Shown here: positions 44,320-52,205 of the stretch, piece by piece
How the letters are laid out: each line of letters starts with the position of its first letter
How positions within the stretch are numbered: the first letter of the stretch is position 1
Origin: Acetomicrobium flavidum
GTDB lineage: Bacteria > Synergistota > Synergistia > Synergistales > Acetomicrobiaceae
NCBI RefSeq assembly: GCF_900129645.1
Contig: NZ_FSQZ01000001.1
Location: 868,001 to 932,000, forward strand
Direction: 5' to 3'
DNA length: 64,000 bases
Made by a program: the position numbers and the translations under genes
Notes under the pieces: generated by a model
The model's database searches: none
What the model saw: only the letters and a program-made list of their open reading frames with translations
What the model was told of the DNA's origin: nothing

Positions 44320-44598
44320 ATGGAAAAGCTGCTTACACCCAAGGATGCGGCCGAAATCCTTTCGCTTTCGCCTGTGACGATAAAAAAATGGCTTTGGCAG
44401 GGAAAATTAAAAGGAATCAAAGTGGGCAGCGTATGGCGGATCAAAGAAAGCGATCTAAAGGCATTTCTAAGGACAGGCAATGACGATGAAGAGAAGTTGA
44501 GCAGGGATGACCTGGAAGCTGTAAAACGCGGCCTGGAAGACATCAAAGCCGGCAGGTACGTAACACTGGAAGAGTACGAGCAAGATAAAAGGCCGTGA
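44320..44598 (+). CDS. Excisionase-type HTH antitoxin
   Basis: 92 aa from ATG 44320 with AGGAAG 8 bp upstream (GTG 44311 is an alternative). The N-terminal MerR/excisionase-type helix-turn-helix (LLTPKDAAEILSLSPVTIKK, WLWQGKLKGIKVGSVWRI) is fused to a C-terminal helix with the antitoxin-like RGLEDIKAGRYVTLEEYEQD. The stop overlaps the RelE toxin start by 4 bp, so it is the antitoxin of a type II pair by position. The HTH would bind its own promoter. Confidence 0.75.
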   Translation: MEKLLTPKDAAEILSLSPVTIKKWLWQGKLKGIKVGSVWRIKESDLKAFLRTGNDDEEKLSRDDLEAVKRGLEDIKAGRYVTLEEYEQDKRP

Positions 44599-44867
44599 GC
44601 TATGAAGTAAGGCTCTCCCGTGAAGCCGTAAAAACTCTGGATCGCATGGACTCTAAAACCGAAAAACGTATCCGCAGTCGGCTGCACGAACTGTCCGATG
44701 ATCCGCTCGATCCGCGGTTAAGCAAGCCGTTGACGGATATGGAAGGACTGCGTTCGTCCCGCGTGGGCGGGTGGCGAATACTTTATACAATAGATAACTC
44801 CGCTAATGCGGTAATTGTAATAGCCGTGCGACCGCGCGGGCAGGCTTACAGGAATCTACACAGGTAG
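44595..44867 (+). CDS. RelE/ParE-family toxin
   Basis: 90 aa with the RelE/ParE fold: YEVRLSREAVKTLDRMDSKT, IRSRLHELSDDPLDPRL, GLRSSRVGGWRILYTIDN and a final strand VIVIAVRPRGQAYRN. Positively charged R-x-G-x-x-R residues that contact mRNA in RelE are present (RVGGWRILY). It is coupled to the HTH antitoxin and full length, so probably active. Members cleave ribosome-bound mRNA, while ParE types hit gyrase. Confidence 0.85.
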   Translation: MSYEVRLSREAVKTLDRMDSKTEKRIRSRLHELSDDPLDPRLSKPLTDMEGLRSSRVGGWRILYTIDNSANAVIVIAVRPRGQAYRNLHR

Positions 44868-44974
44868 CCCAAGAAGTATTGTTTAGGGTAGAATGGCCTT
44901 TGCTGCCTTCTTCTGCAGGGTCAGGGACGGAGAAACGCCGGGATATCCCCTTTTCAAGGGGCAGAAGACGGCAT

Positions 44975-45784
44975 AAATCTATCACATTCACCCAGTTTCG
45001 GAAAGGGAAAGGTGCTTCTTTATAAGACGGCAAGCTGAAACTATTAAAAATCGGCCTGATGAAGGTAAAACTGTACCGGGAAATATCCGGTATCGTCAAG
45101 ACCCTAATCATCAAACAGGATGCTGCGGGCAGGTGGTGGGCTATTTTTGCTGTAGAAATAAAACTAACCCAATCACAGACTAATAACGGATCTGTCATAG
45201 GTCTTAATGCTGGTCTAGAAAAGTTTGCAGCCCTTTCTGATGGTAGTATCATCGAAAATCCTAGGTACCTTAGAAGAACGGAAAAACGCCTAAAACATGC
45301 CCAACGTGTCCTTTCCCGCAAGGAGAAGGGTTCCCACAATTGGAAAAAGGCCAGACAAAAGCTGGCGAAGCTATACACTAACATCCATAGCCAGCGAAGG
45401 GACTTTCCACACAAGTAATCCCGTAGGCTGGTGAACACTTACAGCCTGGTTGCCATAGAAGATCTGTACATAATTTCTGACGCTGGTTGGGGTGAGTTCA
45501 TGACCATGCTTGAGTACAAAGCGGAAGAAACCAGTAGCAGGCTGGTCAAAACGAACCCTTCCGGCACTTCGCAGGAATGCAGTAAGTGTGAGATGACCGT
45601 GTCTAAAGAATTATCCGAGCGGACTCACCATTATGCTTATTGTGGGTTGACTCTAGACAGGGATGTAAACGCTGCCGGAATATTTTGTAGAAGGTGTTGG
45701 CTCTGGAAGCGGCCTAAATACTTTCCTACCGTGGGAACCACGGAAAGTTGCGCCTGTGGAGCTGGTCTATTAGGGCCACTATGA
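44975..45784 (+). pseudogene. Decayed TnpB (IS200/IS605 family)
   Basis: One frame carries TnpB homology from 44975 to 45784 but is broken by TAA at 45023 and 45416 and lacks its N-terminus. RuvC-I, normally G-I-D-x-G, reads GLNAG (catalytic Asp to Asn). RuvC-II Glu is kept (VAIEDL), but about 15 residues after it are deleted. In the zinc finger (CSKCEMTVSKELSERTHHYA, then YCGL) a Cys is replaced by Tyr. RuvC-III DRDVNAA is kept. No tnpA is present, so it is immobile and nuclease-dead. Confidence 0.88.
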
Positions 45785-45789
45785 AACAG

Positions 45790-45821
45790 GAAGCTCTTTC
45801 CGTAAGGAAAGGGTAGTTCAC
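45790..45821 (+). mobile_element. IS605-type right end / reRNA 3' end
   Basis: Hairpin CTTTCC-GTAA-GGAAAG followed by GGGTAGTTCAC just after the TnpB remnant. This resembles the right-end hairpin and 3' terminus of IS605-family elements, where the TnpB omega-RNA scaffold ends and the flanking DNA supplies the guide. The left end is not recognised. Confidence 0.55.
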
Positions 45822-45959
45822 AAACCTGCTTCCAGGATGCCTTATTTTGTGTCTTCTTTTTCCAAAAAAACTATATCCGAGATAAGTTACATACATTATG
45901 CGCCGTCTCAGACGGGTTGCAAGCAATCCGAAGACAACAGGCCAGTGTAAATTTAGCAA

Positions 45960-46475
45960 TCAGGATTGCTTTTTGCCATTTGGCAGTTTCCTTAATATTT
46001 CTTCGCACTCGTCGATCAGCTTTCTTCCCGCGCTTTTAAGTTCCGCCGTAAGCGACGTCCTGTCTTTGTAGTATGCATCGGTTAGCGACAACTTCTGTGC
46101 AAGGTTCTTAAGAAAGGCCAGTTCCGGCTCGTCGTACGTCTCGTGAACGATCGTCTGAGCCGCCATGACGCATATCTTTGCCTTCTCCATGATCTCGCCC
46201 GACAGGCTTCCCGTGTCGTTGTTTTCAAGGACCTTCATCAAATACGCACCCGGAGACTTAATCTTGCCCGCGCTCGTCCTGGCGTAAATCCAGAAGGCAA
46301 CAACGAGTTCCGGGTCTTTTCCCTTCACAGCGTCCATCAGGCTTCCCGTAACCGCGTTCAAAGGAAAGCCCGTCAGATGAAGGCTGACGAGCATCACGTA
46401 CTTGCCCGTTTCCTGCAGCGGGATACGTCTTCTTTCTTCGATTTTTTCTTCATTTGGCAGCAGTATTGCAGTCAC
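45960..46475 (-). CDS. Hypothetical island protein
   Basis: 171 aa, helical throughout: an N-terminal KIEERRRIPLQETGKYVMLV, central AVKGKDPELVVAFWIYARTS and a charged C-terminal helix ending EEILRKLPNGKKQS. No signal peptide, membrane helix or family motif is seen. Composition and placement next to partition and replication remnants suggest a plasmid accessory or replication gene. Confidence 0.45.
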   Translation of the reverse strand: MTAILLPNEEKIEERRRIPLQETGKYVMLVSLHLTGFPLNAVTGSLMDAVKGKDPELVVAFWIYARTSAGKIKSPGAYLMKVLENNDTGSLSGEIMEKAKICVMAAQTIVHETYDEPELAFLKNLAQKLSLTDAYYKDRTSLTAELKSAGRKLIDECEEILRKLPNGKKQS

Positions 46476-46576
46476 GATGAGCCTAATTAAAGAAAACTCA
46501 AGCCGATATGATTAATCGTTTTAAATATAAACGCAAGATCATATCTTTGTCAAAGAGTTTAAGATGCCCTGAACGA

Positions 46577-46605
46577 TTGACCTCATCTTAACATAATGGG
46601 ATAAT
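46577..46605 (+). promoter_or_regulatory. Promoter of the DUF3798 transporter operon
   Basis: TTGACC at 46577-46582 and GATAAT at 46600-46605, separated by 17 bp and 45 bp upstream of the start codon. The gene also has a strong AAGGAGGAGG site. Confidence 0.75.
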
Positions 46606-46649
46606 TTTATTCGAGTAATGTAGCTTAAAATAAGGAGGAGGGTCAGTAA

Positions 46650-47843
46650 ATGAGGAAGGTTGGGGGCTTGTTAGTTTTAACATTGGTCGCATTTCTCATG
46701 CTCGGCGCAGGACATGCATTCGCGAAGGCACCGTACCATATCGGCATTGTTACAGGAACGGTTTCGCAATCGGAAGATGACCTGCGAGGAGCGGAGCGGC
46801 TCATCCAGGAGTACGGCGATGCAGCTAAGGGCGGCATGATCCAACACATCACATATCCCGATAACTTCATGCAGGAGATGGAGACCACCATTAGCCAGAT
46901 CGTAGGGCTTGCAGACGACCCAATGATGAAGGCCATAATAGTTAACCAGGCCATTCCCGGTACTACCGAGGCCTTCAGGCGCGTAAAGGAAAAAAGGCCT
47001 GATATCCTGTGTTTCGCCGGCGAAGCCCATGAGGATCCGGGAGTCATCGAGTCATCTGCCGACTTGGCAATAAACGTACACAACATTTACAGAGGCTACC
47101 TTATCCCGCTGGCAGCTAAAAAGATGGGCGCGACCGACTTCGTCCACATCTCCTTCCCCCGCCACATGAGCTATGAGCTTCTTTCAAGAAGGCGCAACAT
47201 CATGGAGGTAGCATGTAATGATCTAGGCCTCAAGTTCCACTTCGAGACGGCACCGGACCCGGTCAGCGACGTAGGAGTAGCCGGAGCTCAGCAGTTCATA
47301 CTCGAGAAGGTCCCTGCATGGCTGCAGAAGTACGGCAAAAACACGGCATTTTTCTGCACCAACGATGCCCATACCGAACCTTTGATCAGACAGATAGTGG
47401 CTTACGGTGGTTATTTCGTCGAGGCCGATCTTCCTTCCCCTCTCATGGGATACCCCGGAGCGCTGGGAATAGACCTGTCTGCTGAGAAGGGAGATTTCCA
47501 GGCCATTACGAAGAAGATCGAACAGGTCCTCAAGGAAAAGGGTGCCTCCGGACGGCTCGGAACCTGGGTATATTCCTACGGATATACGACCACGGCGGGT
47601 CTCGGAGAATTGGCGAAACGCATCATCGACGGCAAGGCCAAGATATCCTTGGATGACCTGGTGGCTTGCTACGAGAAGTTTACACCAGGTGCAACATGGA
47701 ACTGCGGATATTACGTGGACCTCAATACCGGCATCAAGAAGACCAACCACATGTTGGTATATGAAGATACGTATGTGTTCGGAAAGGGCTTCCTCGAAAT
47801 GACCAAGGTAAAGGTGCCCGACAAATACCTGAAGATTAAGTAA
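46650..47843 (+). CDS. DUF3798-family solute-binding protein
   Basis: 397 aa with signal peptide ending at AFA. The mature protein starts KAPYHIGIVTGTVSQSEDDL and has the two-lobe, type I periplasmic-binding look (MMKAIIVNQAIPGTTEAF, ILCFAGEAHEDPGVI, AAFFCTNDAHTEP-like segment). This family occurs mainly in Synergistota and Fusobacteria; the ligand is unknown. It precedes a double ATPase and two permeases, so it is their binding protein. A palindromic terminator after it probably keeps binding protein in excess over the transporter. Confidence 0.85.
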   Translation: MRKVGGLLVLTLVAFLMLGAGHAFAKAPYHIGIVTGTVSQSEDDLRGAERLIQEYGDAAKGGMIQHITYPDNFMQEMETTISQIVGLADDPMMKAIIVNQAIPGTTEAFRRVKEKRPDILCFAGEAHEDPGVIESSADLAINVHNIYRGYLIPLAAKKMGATDFVHISFPRHMSYELLSRRRNIMEVACNDLGLKFHFETAPDPVSDVGVAGAQQFILEKVPAWLQKYGKNTAFFCTNDAHTEPLIRQIVAYGGYFVEADLPSPLMGYPGALGIDLSAEKGDFQAITKKIEQVLKEKGASGRLGTWVYSYGYTTTAGLGELAKRIIDGKAKISLDDLVACYEKFTPGATWNCGYYVDLNTGIKKTNHMLVYEDTYVFGKGFLEMTKVKVPDKYLKIK

Positions 47844-47870
47844 TTCCCTGCGCTATTGTCTTTAGTAAAT

Positions 47871-47908
47871 ACCGCTTGGGGGGAAGCTGCAGCTTCCCCC
47901 CAAGCGGT
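47871..47908 (+). terminator. 38-bp palindromic hairpin after the binding protein
   Basis: Perfect palindrome beginning ACCGCTTGGGGGGAAGC and centred on CTGCAG. It has a weak T-run, so it is probably a partial terminator or mRNA-stabilising stem that separates the binding-protein gene from the transporter genes. Confidence 0.75.
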
Positions 47909-47960
47909 TCTATAACGCAGTATTTTTAGTTAAATTGGTGACAGGTAAGAGGTGAATTGT

Positions 47961-49574
47961 ATGTCTTCAACATCATTGCTACGCATGGAAGGGATAAGTA
48001 AATCCTTTTTCGAAAACCAGGTCCTACGCAACGTCAACCTGAAGCTTGAAAAGGGGGAAATATTGGGCCTGGTTGGCGAAAACGGCGCAGGCAAGTCGAC
48101 CTTAATGAACATCCTCTTCGGTTTGCCCGTGATATTTGAAACGGGGGGATTTGAGGGAAAGATTTACCTGGAGGAGCAAGAAGTGCGCTTTACCAGCCCA
48201 CTCCAGGCATTGGATGCAGGCATAGGAATGGTCCATCAGGAGTTCTCGCTCATACCGGGATTTACAGCTGTTGAAAATATCGTTTTAAACAGAGAGTCCA
48301 CCCAATATAATTTTCTGGTGGAGATCTTTGGCGAGCGACTGGCTACGCTTGACTATCCCAAGATGACAAGCAGGGCCACCAAGGCAATAGACAGATTGGG
48401 AGTGAGCATCGATCCGGAAATGGTGGTCTCCGAGATGCCGGTAGGGCACAAGCAATTCACTGAAATAGCCAGGGAAATCGAAAAGGAAAACACCAAGCTG
48501 TTGGTGTTAGATGAGCCCACCGCCGTTTTGACGGAATCGGAAGCAAAGATCTTGCTCGAAGCCATGAAGCGCCTTGCAGGTCAGGGAATAGGCATAATCT
48601 TCATAACCCACAGGCTTCAGGAGGTCTTGGACGTCTGCGACCGCATAGTGGTCCTAAGGGATGGCGAAATAACGCTCGAAAAAAAGGCGTCCGATACGAC
48701 CCTTCGTGAAATAGCAACGGCCATGGTGGGACGCAAGATAGAAGGGCTGACCGAGCGATCATCGGAGAACAGGGTCTTTAAGTCCCCCATCATGACGATC
48801 GAACATCTTTGGGTGGATATGCCCGGAGAAACGGTTAGAGATGTCAACCTTGAAGTATATGAGGGCGAGATATTGGGCATTGGCGGCCTGGCCGGCCAAG
48901 GGAAGCTGGGCATAGCTAACGGAATTATGGGGCTTTATCCTGCCGGCGGCAAGGTCGCATTTCAGGGTAAACCCTTGCCTTTAAATGACCCTGTAACCCC
49001 ATTAAAGTCAGGGATTGCCTTCGTGTCGGAAGACAGAAGAGGCGTCGGCCTTATATTAGACGAAGGAATTGCCCTTAATATAGCATTCACTGCAATGCAA
49101 ATCCATGAGCTCTTTTTGAAACGTATACTTGGCGGGCTCGTGAAATGGAGAGACGATCAGGCAATACAGCAGGCAGCCAGAGAATACATAAAAATGCTTG
49201 CTATCAAGTGCGTGCATGAAAACCAAAAGGTGAGGGAACTATCGGGAGGCAATCAGCAAAAGGTATGTCTCGCCCGCGCCTTCGCCCTTGATCCCAAGTT
49301 GCTCTTCGTATCTGAGCCCACAAGGGGCATAGACATTGGAGCTAAAAAGCTCGTGCTCGACATGATATATAAGCGTAACCGAGAATTTGGCACTACCATA
49401 GTCATGACCTCTTCCGAGCTTGAAGAAATGCGATCCATCTGCGATCGCATTGCCATAGTTCACGAGGGAAAGATAGCAGGCATATTGCCTGCCTCCTGCG
49501 ACAGCTCAGAGTTTGGCCTTCTCTTGATGGGGGCAAAGTCATCGTCCGAGGAAGGTGTGGTCTCAGTTGGATAG
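47961..49574 (+). CDS. ABC transporter double ATPase (RbsA/BMP type)
   Basis: 537 aa from ATG 47961, with AGAGGTGA upstream (GTG 47952 is an in-frame alternative). Two ATPase halves: the first has Walker A VGENGAGKSTLMNILFG, MVHQEFSLIPG, and Walker B LLVLDEPTAVL; the second has a degenerate Walker A (GGLAGQGKLGIANGI) and an intact signature LSGGNQQKVCLARAF and LFVSEPTRGIDIG. It energises the two downstream permeases. It overlaps the next gene by 20 bp. Confidence 0.88.
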   Translation: MSSTSLLRMEGISKSFFENQVLRNVNLKLEKGEILGLVGENGAGKSTLMNILFGLPVIFETGGFEGKIYLEEQEVRFTSPLQALDAGIGMVHQEFSLIPGFTAVENIVLNRESTQYNFLVEIFGERLATLDYPKMTSRATKAIDRLGVSIDPEMVVSEMPVGHKQFTEIAREIEKENTKLLVLDEPTAVLTESEAKILLEAMKRLAGQGIGIIFITHRLQEVLDVCDRIVVLRDGEITLEKKASDTTLREIATAMVGRKIEGLTERSSENRVFKSPIMTIEHLWVDMPGETVRDVNLEVYEGEILGIGGLAGQGKLGIANGIMGLYPAGGKVAFQGKPLPLNDPVTPLKSGIAFVSEDRRGVGLILDEGIALNIAFTAMQIHELFLKRILGGLVKWRDDQAIQQAAREYIKMLAIKCVHENQKVRELSGGNQQKVCLARAFALDPKLLFVSEPTRGIDIGAKKLVLDMIYKRNREFGTTIVMTSSELEEMRSICDRIAIVHEGKIAGILPASCDSSEFGLLLMGAKSSSEEGVVSVG

Positions 49575-50613
49575 GATCAAAAAATTCATCATAGATGTAG
49601 GATGGCCCAGGGCAATAATTGCGCTATTCCTGCTTTCTCTTTTTATATTGGCACCCTTCGTAAACGTCAGGATAGACTCATCGATAAACGACACGCTTAT
49701 AAGGTTCGGGATGAACGGCATATTGGTCCTTGCAATGGTGCCCATGGTACAGTCAGGTTGCGGGCTTAATTTCGGCTTGCCCTTGGGCATCATAGCGGGG
49801 CTTTTGGGCGCCACCATAAGTTTAGAGATGAACGCTACGGGGTTTATCGGTTTTTTGGTTGCCATCGCCATGGCAACTCCCTTTGCAGTCATCTTCGGTT
49901 GGGGCTACGGCCAGCTTTTAAATAAAGTCAAAGGCGGAGAGATGATGATAGCTACTTATGTAGGATTTTCATCCGTAGCCTTCATGTGCATCATGTGGTT
50001 GTTGTTGCCCTTCAAGAACCCCAGCATGGTGTGGGGTTATGCCGGGAAGGGACTTCGAACCACGATAAGCGTCCAGGAATACTGGGGAGGCGTTTTGAAC
50101 AACTTCTTATCCATACGGCTGACTCAGTTTTTCTCCATACCTACGGGAACATTGCTGTTTTTTGCGTTAATGTCGCTGCTGCTTTGGGCCTTCTTCCGCA
50201 CCAAAACGGGAAATGCCATATCAGCAGTAGGAGCTAACCCCGACTTTGCGCGCGCAGCCGGCATAAACATAGACAAAATGCGGACCCTTTCCGTAATATT
50301 GTCAACGCTTCTTGGTGCCATAGGCATAATCGTTTACGAACAAAGCTTCGGATTCATCCAGCTTTACATGGGCCCCTTTTACATGGCCTTCCCTTCGGTT
50401 GCAGCCATCTTGCTTGGGGGTGCCTCAATAAATCGTGCAACTCTGACGCACGTCATCATAGGAACATTTCTATTCCAGGGCATACTTACCATGACGCCTT
50501 CAGTTATAAACAGCATGCTTCAGACGGACATGTCAGAGGTCATAAGGATCATCGTTTCCAACGGCATGATACTCTATGCATTGACAAGAGGAGTTAGGGT
50601 GAAGTCACGATGA
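49555..50613 (+). CDS. ABC transporter permease 1 (RbsC/BMP family)
   Basis: About 352 aa; the start may be GTG 49555 or TTG 49567. Eight to ten hydrophobic helices, with MVQSGCGLNFGLPLGIIAGL and AVGANPDFARAAGINIDKMR (the ABC-coupling region of the BPD_transp_2 family). It overlaps the ATPase upstream and the second permease by 4 bp. Confidence 0.85.
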   Translation: MWSQLDRIKKFIIDVGWPRAIIALFLLSLFILAPFVNVRIDSSINDTLIRFGMNGILVLAMVPMVQSGCGLNFGLPLGIIAGLLGATISLEMNATGFIGFLVAIAMATPFAVIFGWGYGQLLNKVKGGEMMIATYVGFSSVAFMCIMWLLLPFKNPSMVWGYAGKGLRTTISVQEYWGGVLNNFLSIRLTQFFSIPTGTLLFFALMSLLLWAFFRTKTGNAISAVGANPDFARAAGINIDKMRTLSVILSTLLGAIGIIVYEQSFGFIQLYMGPFYMAFPSVAAILLGGASINRATLTHVIIGTFLFQGILTMTPSVINSMLQTDMSEVIRIIVSNGMILYALTRGVRVKSR

Positions 50614-51710
50614 AAAAAAGAGAAGCTACGTTTAATTTAAAAAGATTCCTAATGGCCAACATAGTGCCTATAATCTTTATACTGCTTTCGGCCTTTGCCA
50701 TACCCATATCTCAGTTTTCTGCGTCTTACCTGGTGCAGGAGATGCTAATTCGTCTGGCCAGGGACTCCTTCTTGGTGCTATCCCTCCTGGTGCCAATCAT
50801 AGCCGGAATGGGCCTTAACTTTGGGATGGTGCTTGGGGCCATGGCCGGGCAAATAGGACTGATACTTGTCTCCGACTGGAAGGTGATGGGGCTACCCGGA
50901 ATGACGCTTGCCGCGATCATCGCAACTCCATTGGCTGTCGCCTTGGGATGGATGTGCGGTGCCATACTTAACCGCGCCAAAGGACGGGAGATGGTCACTT
51001 CCTATATTCTGGGCTTCTTCGTGAACGGCCTGTACCAACTGGTCGTGCTGTACTTCTTTGGTTCACTAATACCCATCCACAGCCCCGAGCTAGTGCTTTC
51101 AAGGGGATACGGCATTAGAAATGCCGTAAACCTCGTAGGGATCAGAAATTGCCTCGACTACTTGATACCCGTAACCATACATGGCATAAGGGTCCCCTTG
51201 GGCACTTTCATCATAATAGCGGCCTTCAGCGCATTTATCGTATGGTTTAGAAAGACCAAGCTGGGGCAAGACATGCGTGCCGTAGGCCAAGATATGGAGG
51301 TGTCTCGTTCGGCAGGCATTCCCGTGGAGCGTACGCGACTCATATCGATAGTGATCTCCACAGTTCTGGCAGCTTACGGGCAGATAATATTTTTGCAGAA
51401 TATAGGTACGCTAAATACCTACAACAGCCATGAACAGGCCGGCATGTTTGCCATCGCCGCCTTGCTGATCGGCGGAGCAAGCGTTGCGAAGGCCACGTTG
51501 CCCAACGTGTTCGTAGGGGTCATACTCTTTCACCTAATGTTCATCGTATCGCCCATGGCCGGAAAGTACCTGATCGGACAGGCTCAGCTTGGGGAGTATT
51601 TTCGCGTCTTCGTATCCTACGGCGTAGTCGCCTTGGCCCTGGTGATATACGAGTGGCGTCGCGCTCAAGAGAAGGCATACGCGAGGCGTATGTTTAGGGG
51701 CGAAGCTTAA
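50610..51710 (+). CDS. ABC transporter permease 2 (RbsC/BMP family)
   Basis: 366 aa and paralogous to the preceding permease: LLVPIIAGMGLNFGMVLGAM and MRAVGQDMEVSRSAGIPVER are matched between the two. The pair should form the heterodimeric channel. It ends with a basic cytoplasmic tail. Confidence 0.85.
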   Translation: MKKREATFNLKRFLMANIVPIIFILLSAFAIPISQFSASYLVQEMLIRLARDSFLVLSLLVPIIAGMGLNFGMVLGAMAGQIGLILVSDWKVMGLPGMTLAAIIATPLAVALGWMCGAILNRAKGREMVTSYILGFFVNGLYQLVVLYFFGSLIPIHSPELVLSRGYGIRNAVNLVGIRNCLDYLIPVTIHGIRVPLGTFIIIAAFSAFIVWFRKTKLGQDMRAVGQDMEVSRSAGIPVERTRLISIVISTVLAAYGQIIFLQNIGTLNTYNSHEQAGMFAIAALLIGGASVAKATLPNVFVGVILFHLMFIVSPMAGKYLIGQAQLGEYFRVFVSYGVVALALVIYEWRRAQEKAYARRMFRGEA

Positions 51711-51729
51711 CCCGGAGGAGGTAGTCAAT

Positions 51730-52116
51730 TTGAAAAAACGCCTTATGATACAAATAGGCCTCGTAATAGCGGCCATTTTAGTCAGCATATTCTTATATCG
51801 CATTGGCAAGGGATTCCAGTTCATCGTGGAAAACAAAAATTACTCTTTGGGCGACGTCACCTTCGAAGTGCGGGGACCCGTGAGGGTCACCTTCGATGAC
51901 GAAATCCAATTAGACCTGGGGGAAGACGAGGCAAACCTTGCTCTCCTCATAGGTTACGGCAAACACAAGATCAAGGTAGACGTATTGGATGAAAACGGAA
52001 ACGTGGTAAGCTCTACCGAAAAGATCTTCAACGTGAGCGGAAAAGAGGGAGACCTGCTTAGCATACCGGCGTTGCTTGGCGGAAGCGAAACCTGGATATT
52101 TAAGCGAGAAACTTAA
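51730..52116 (+). CDS. DUF6672-like membrane-anchored small protein
   Basis: 128 aa from TTG 51730 with GGAGG upstream. One N-terminal helix (LMIQIGLVIAAILVSIFLYR) is followed by a beta-rich domain (NYSLGDVTFEVRGPVRVTFD; IKVDVLDENGNVVSSTEK). It closes the transporter operon and is found with this transporter in related anaerobes by my recollection. It may sense or stabilise the transporter on the outer face of the inner membrane. The function is unknown. Confidence 0.65.
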   Translation: MKKRLMIQIGLVIAAILVSIFLYRIGKGFQFIVENKNYSLGDVTFEVRGPVRVTFDDEIQLDLGEDEANLALLIGYGKHKIKVDVLDENGNVVSSTEKIFNVSGKEGDLLSIPALLGGSETWIFKRET

Positions 52117-52147
52117 CGCAGAACAACAATAAGATTTGGATTTACTG

Positions 52148-52189
52148 GATCAAGCGTCCACGCCAAAGAAGTGGGCGCTTGATCTTTTT
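52148..52189 (+). terminator. Terminator of the DUF3798 transporter operon
   Basis: Arms GATCAAGCGTCCAC / GTGGGCGCTTGATC (one G-T pair), 9-nt loop and five Ts. It separates the transporter operon from the convergent ilv-leu operon. Confidence 0.9.
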
Positions 52190-52205
52190 GACGACTCATG
52201 GACCA

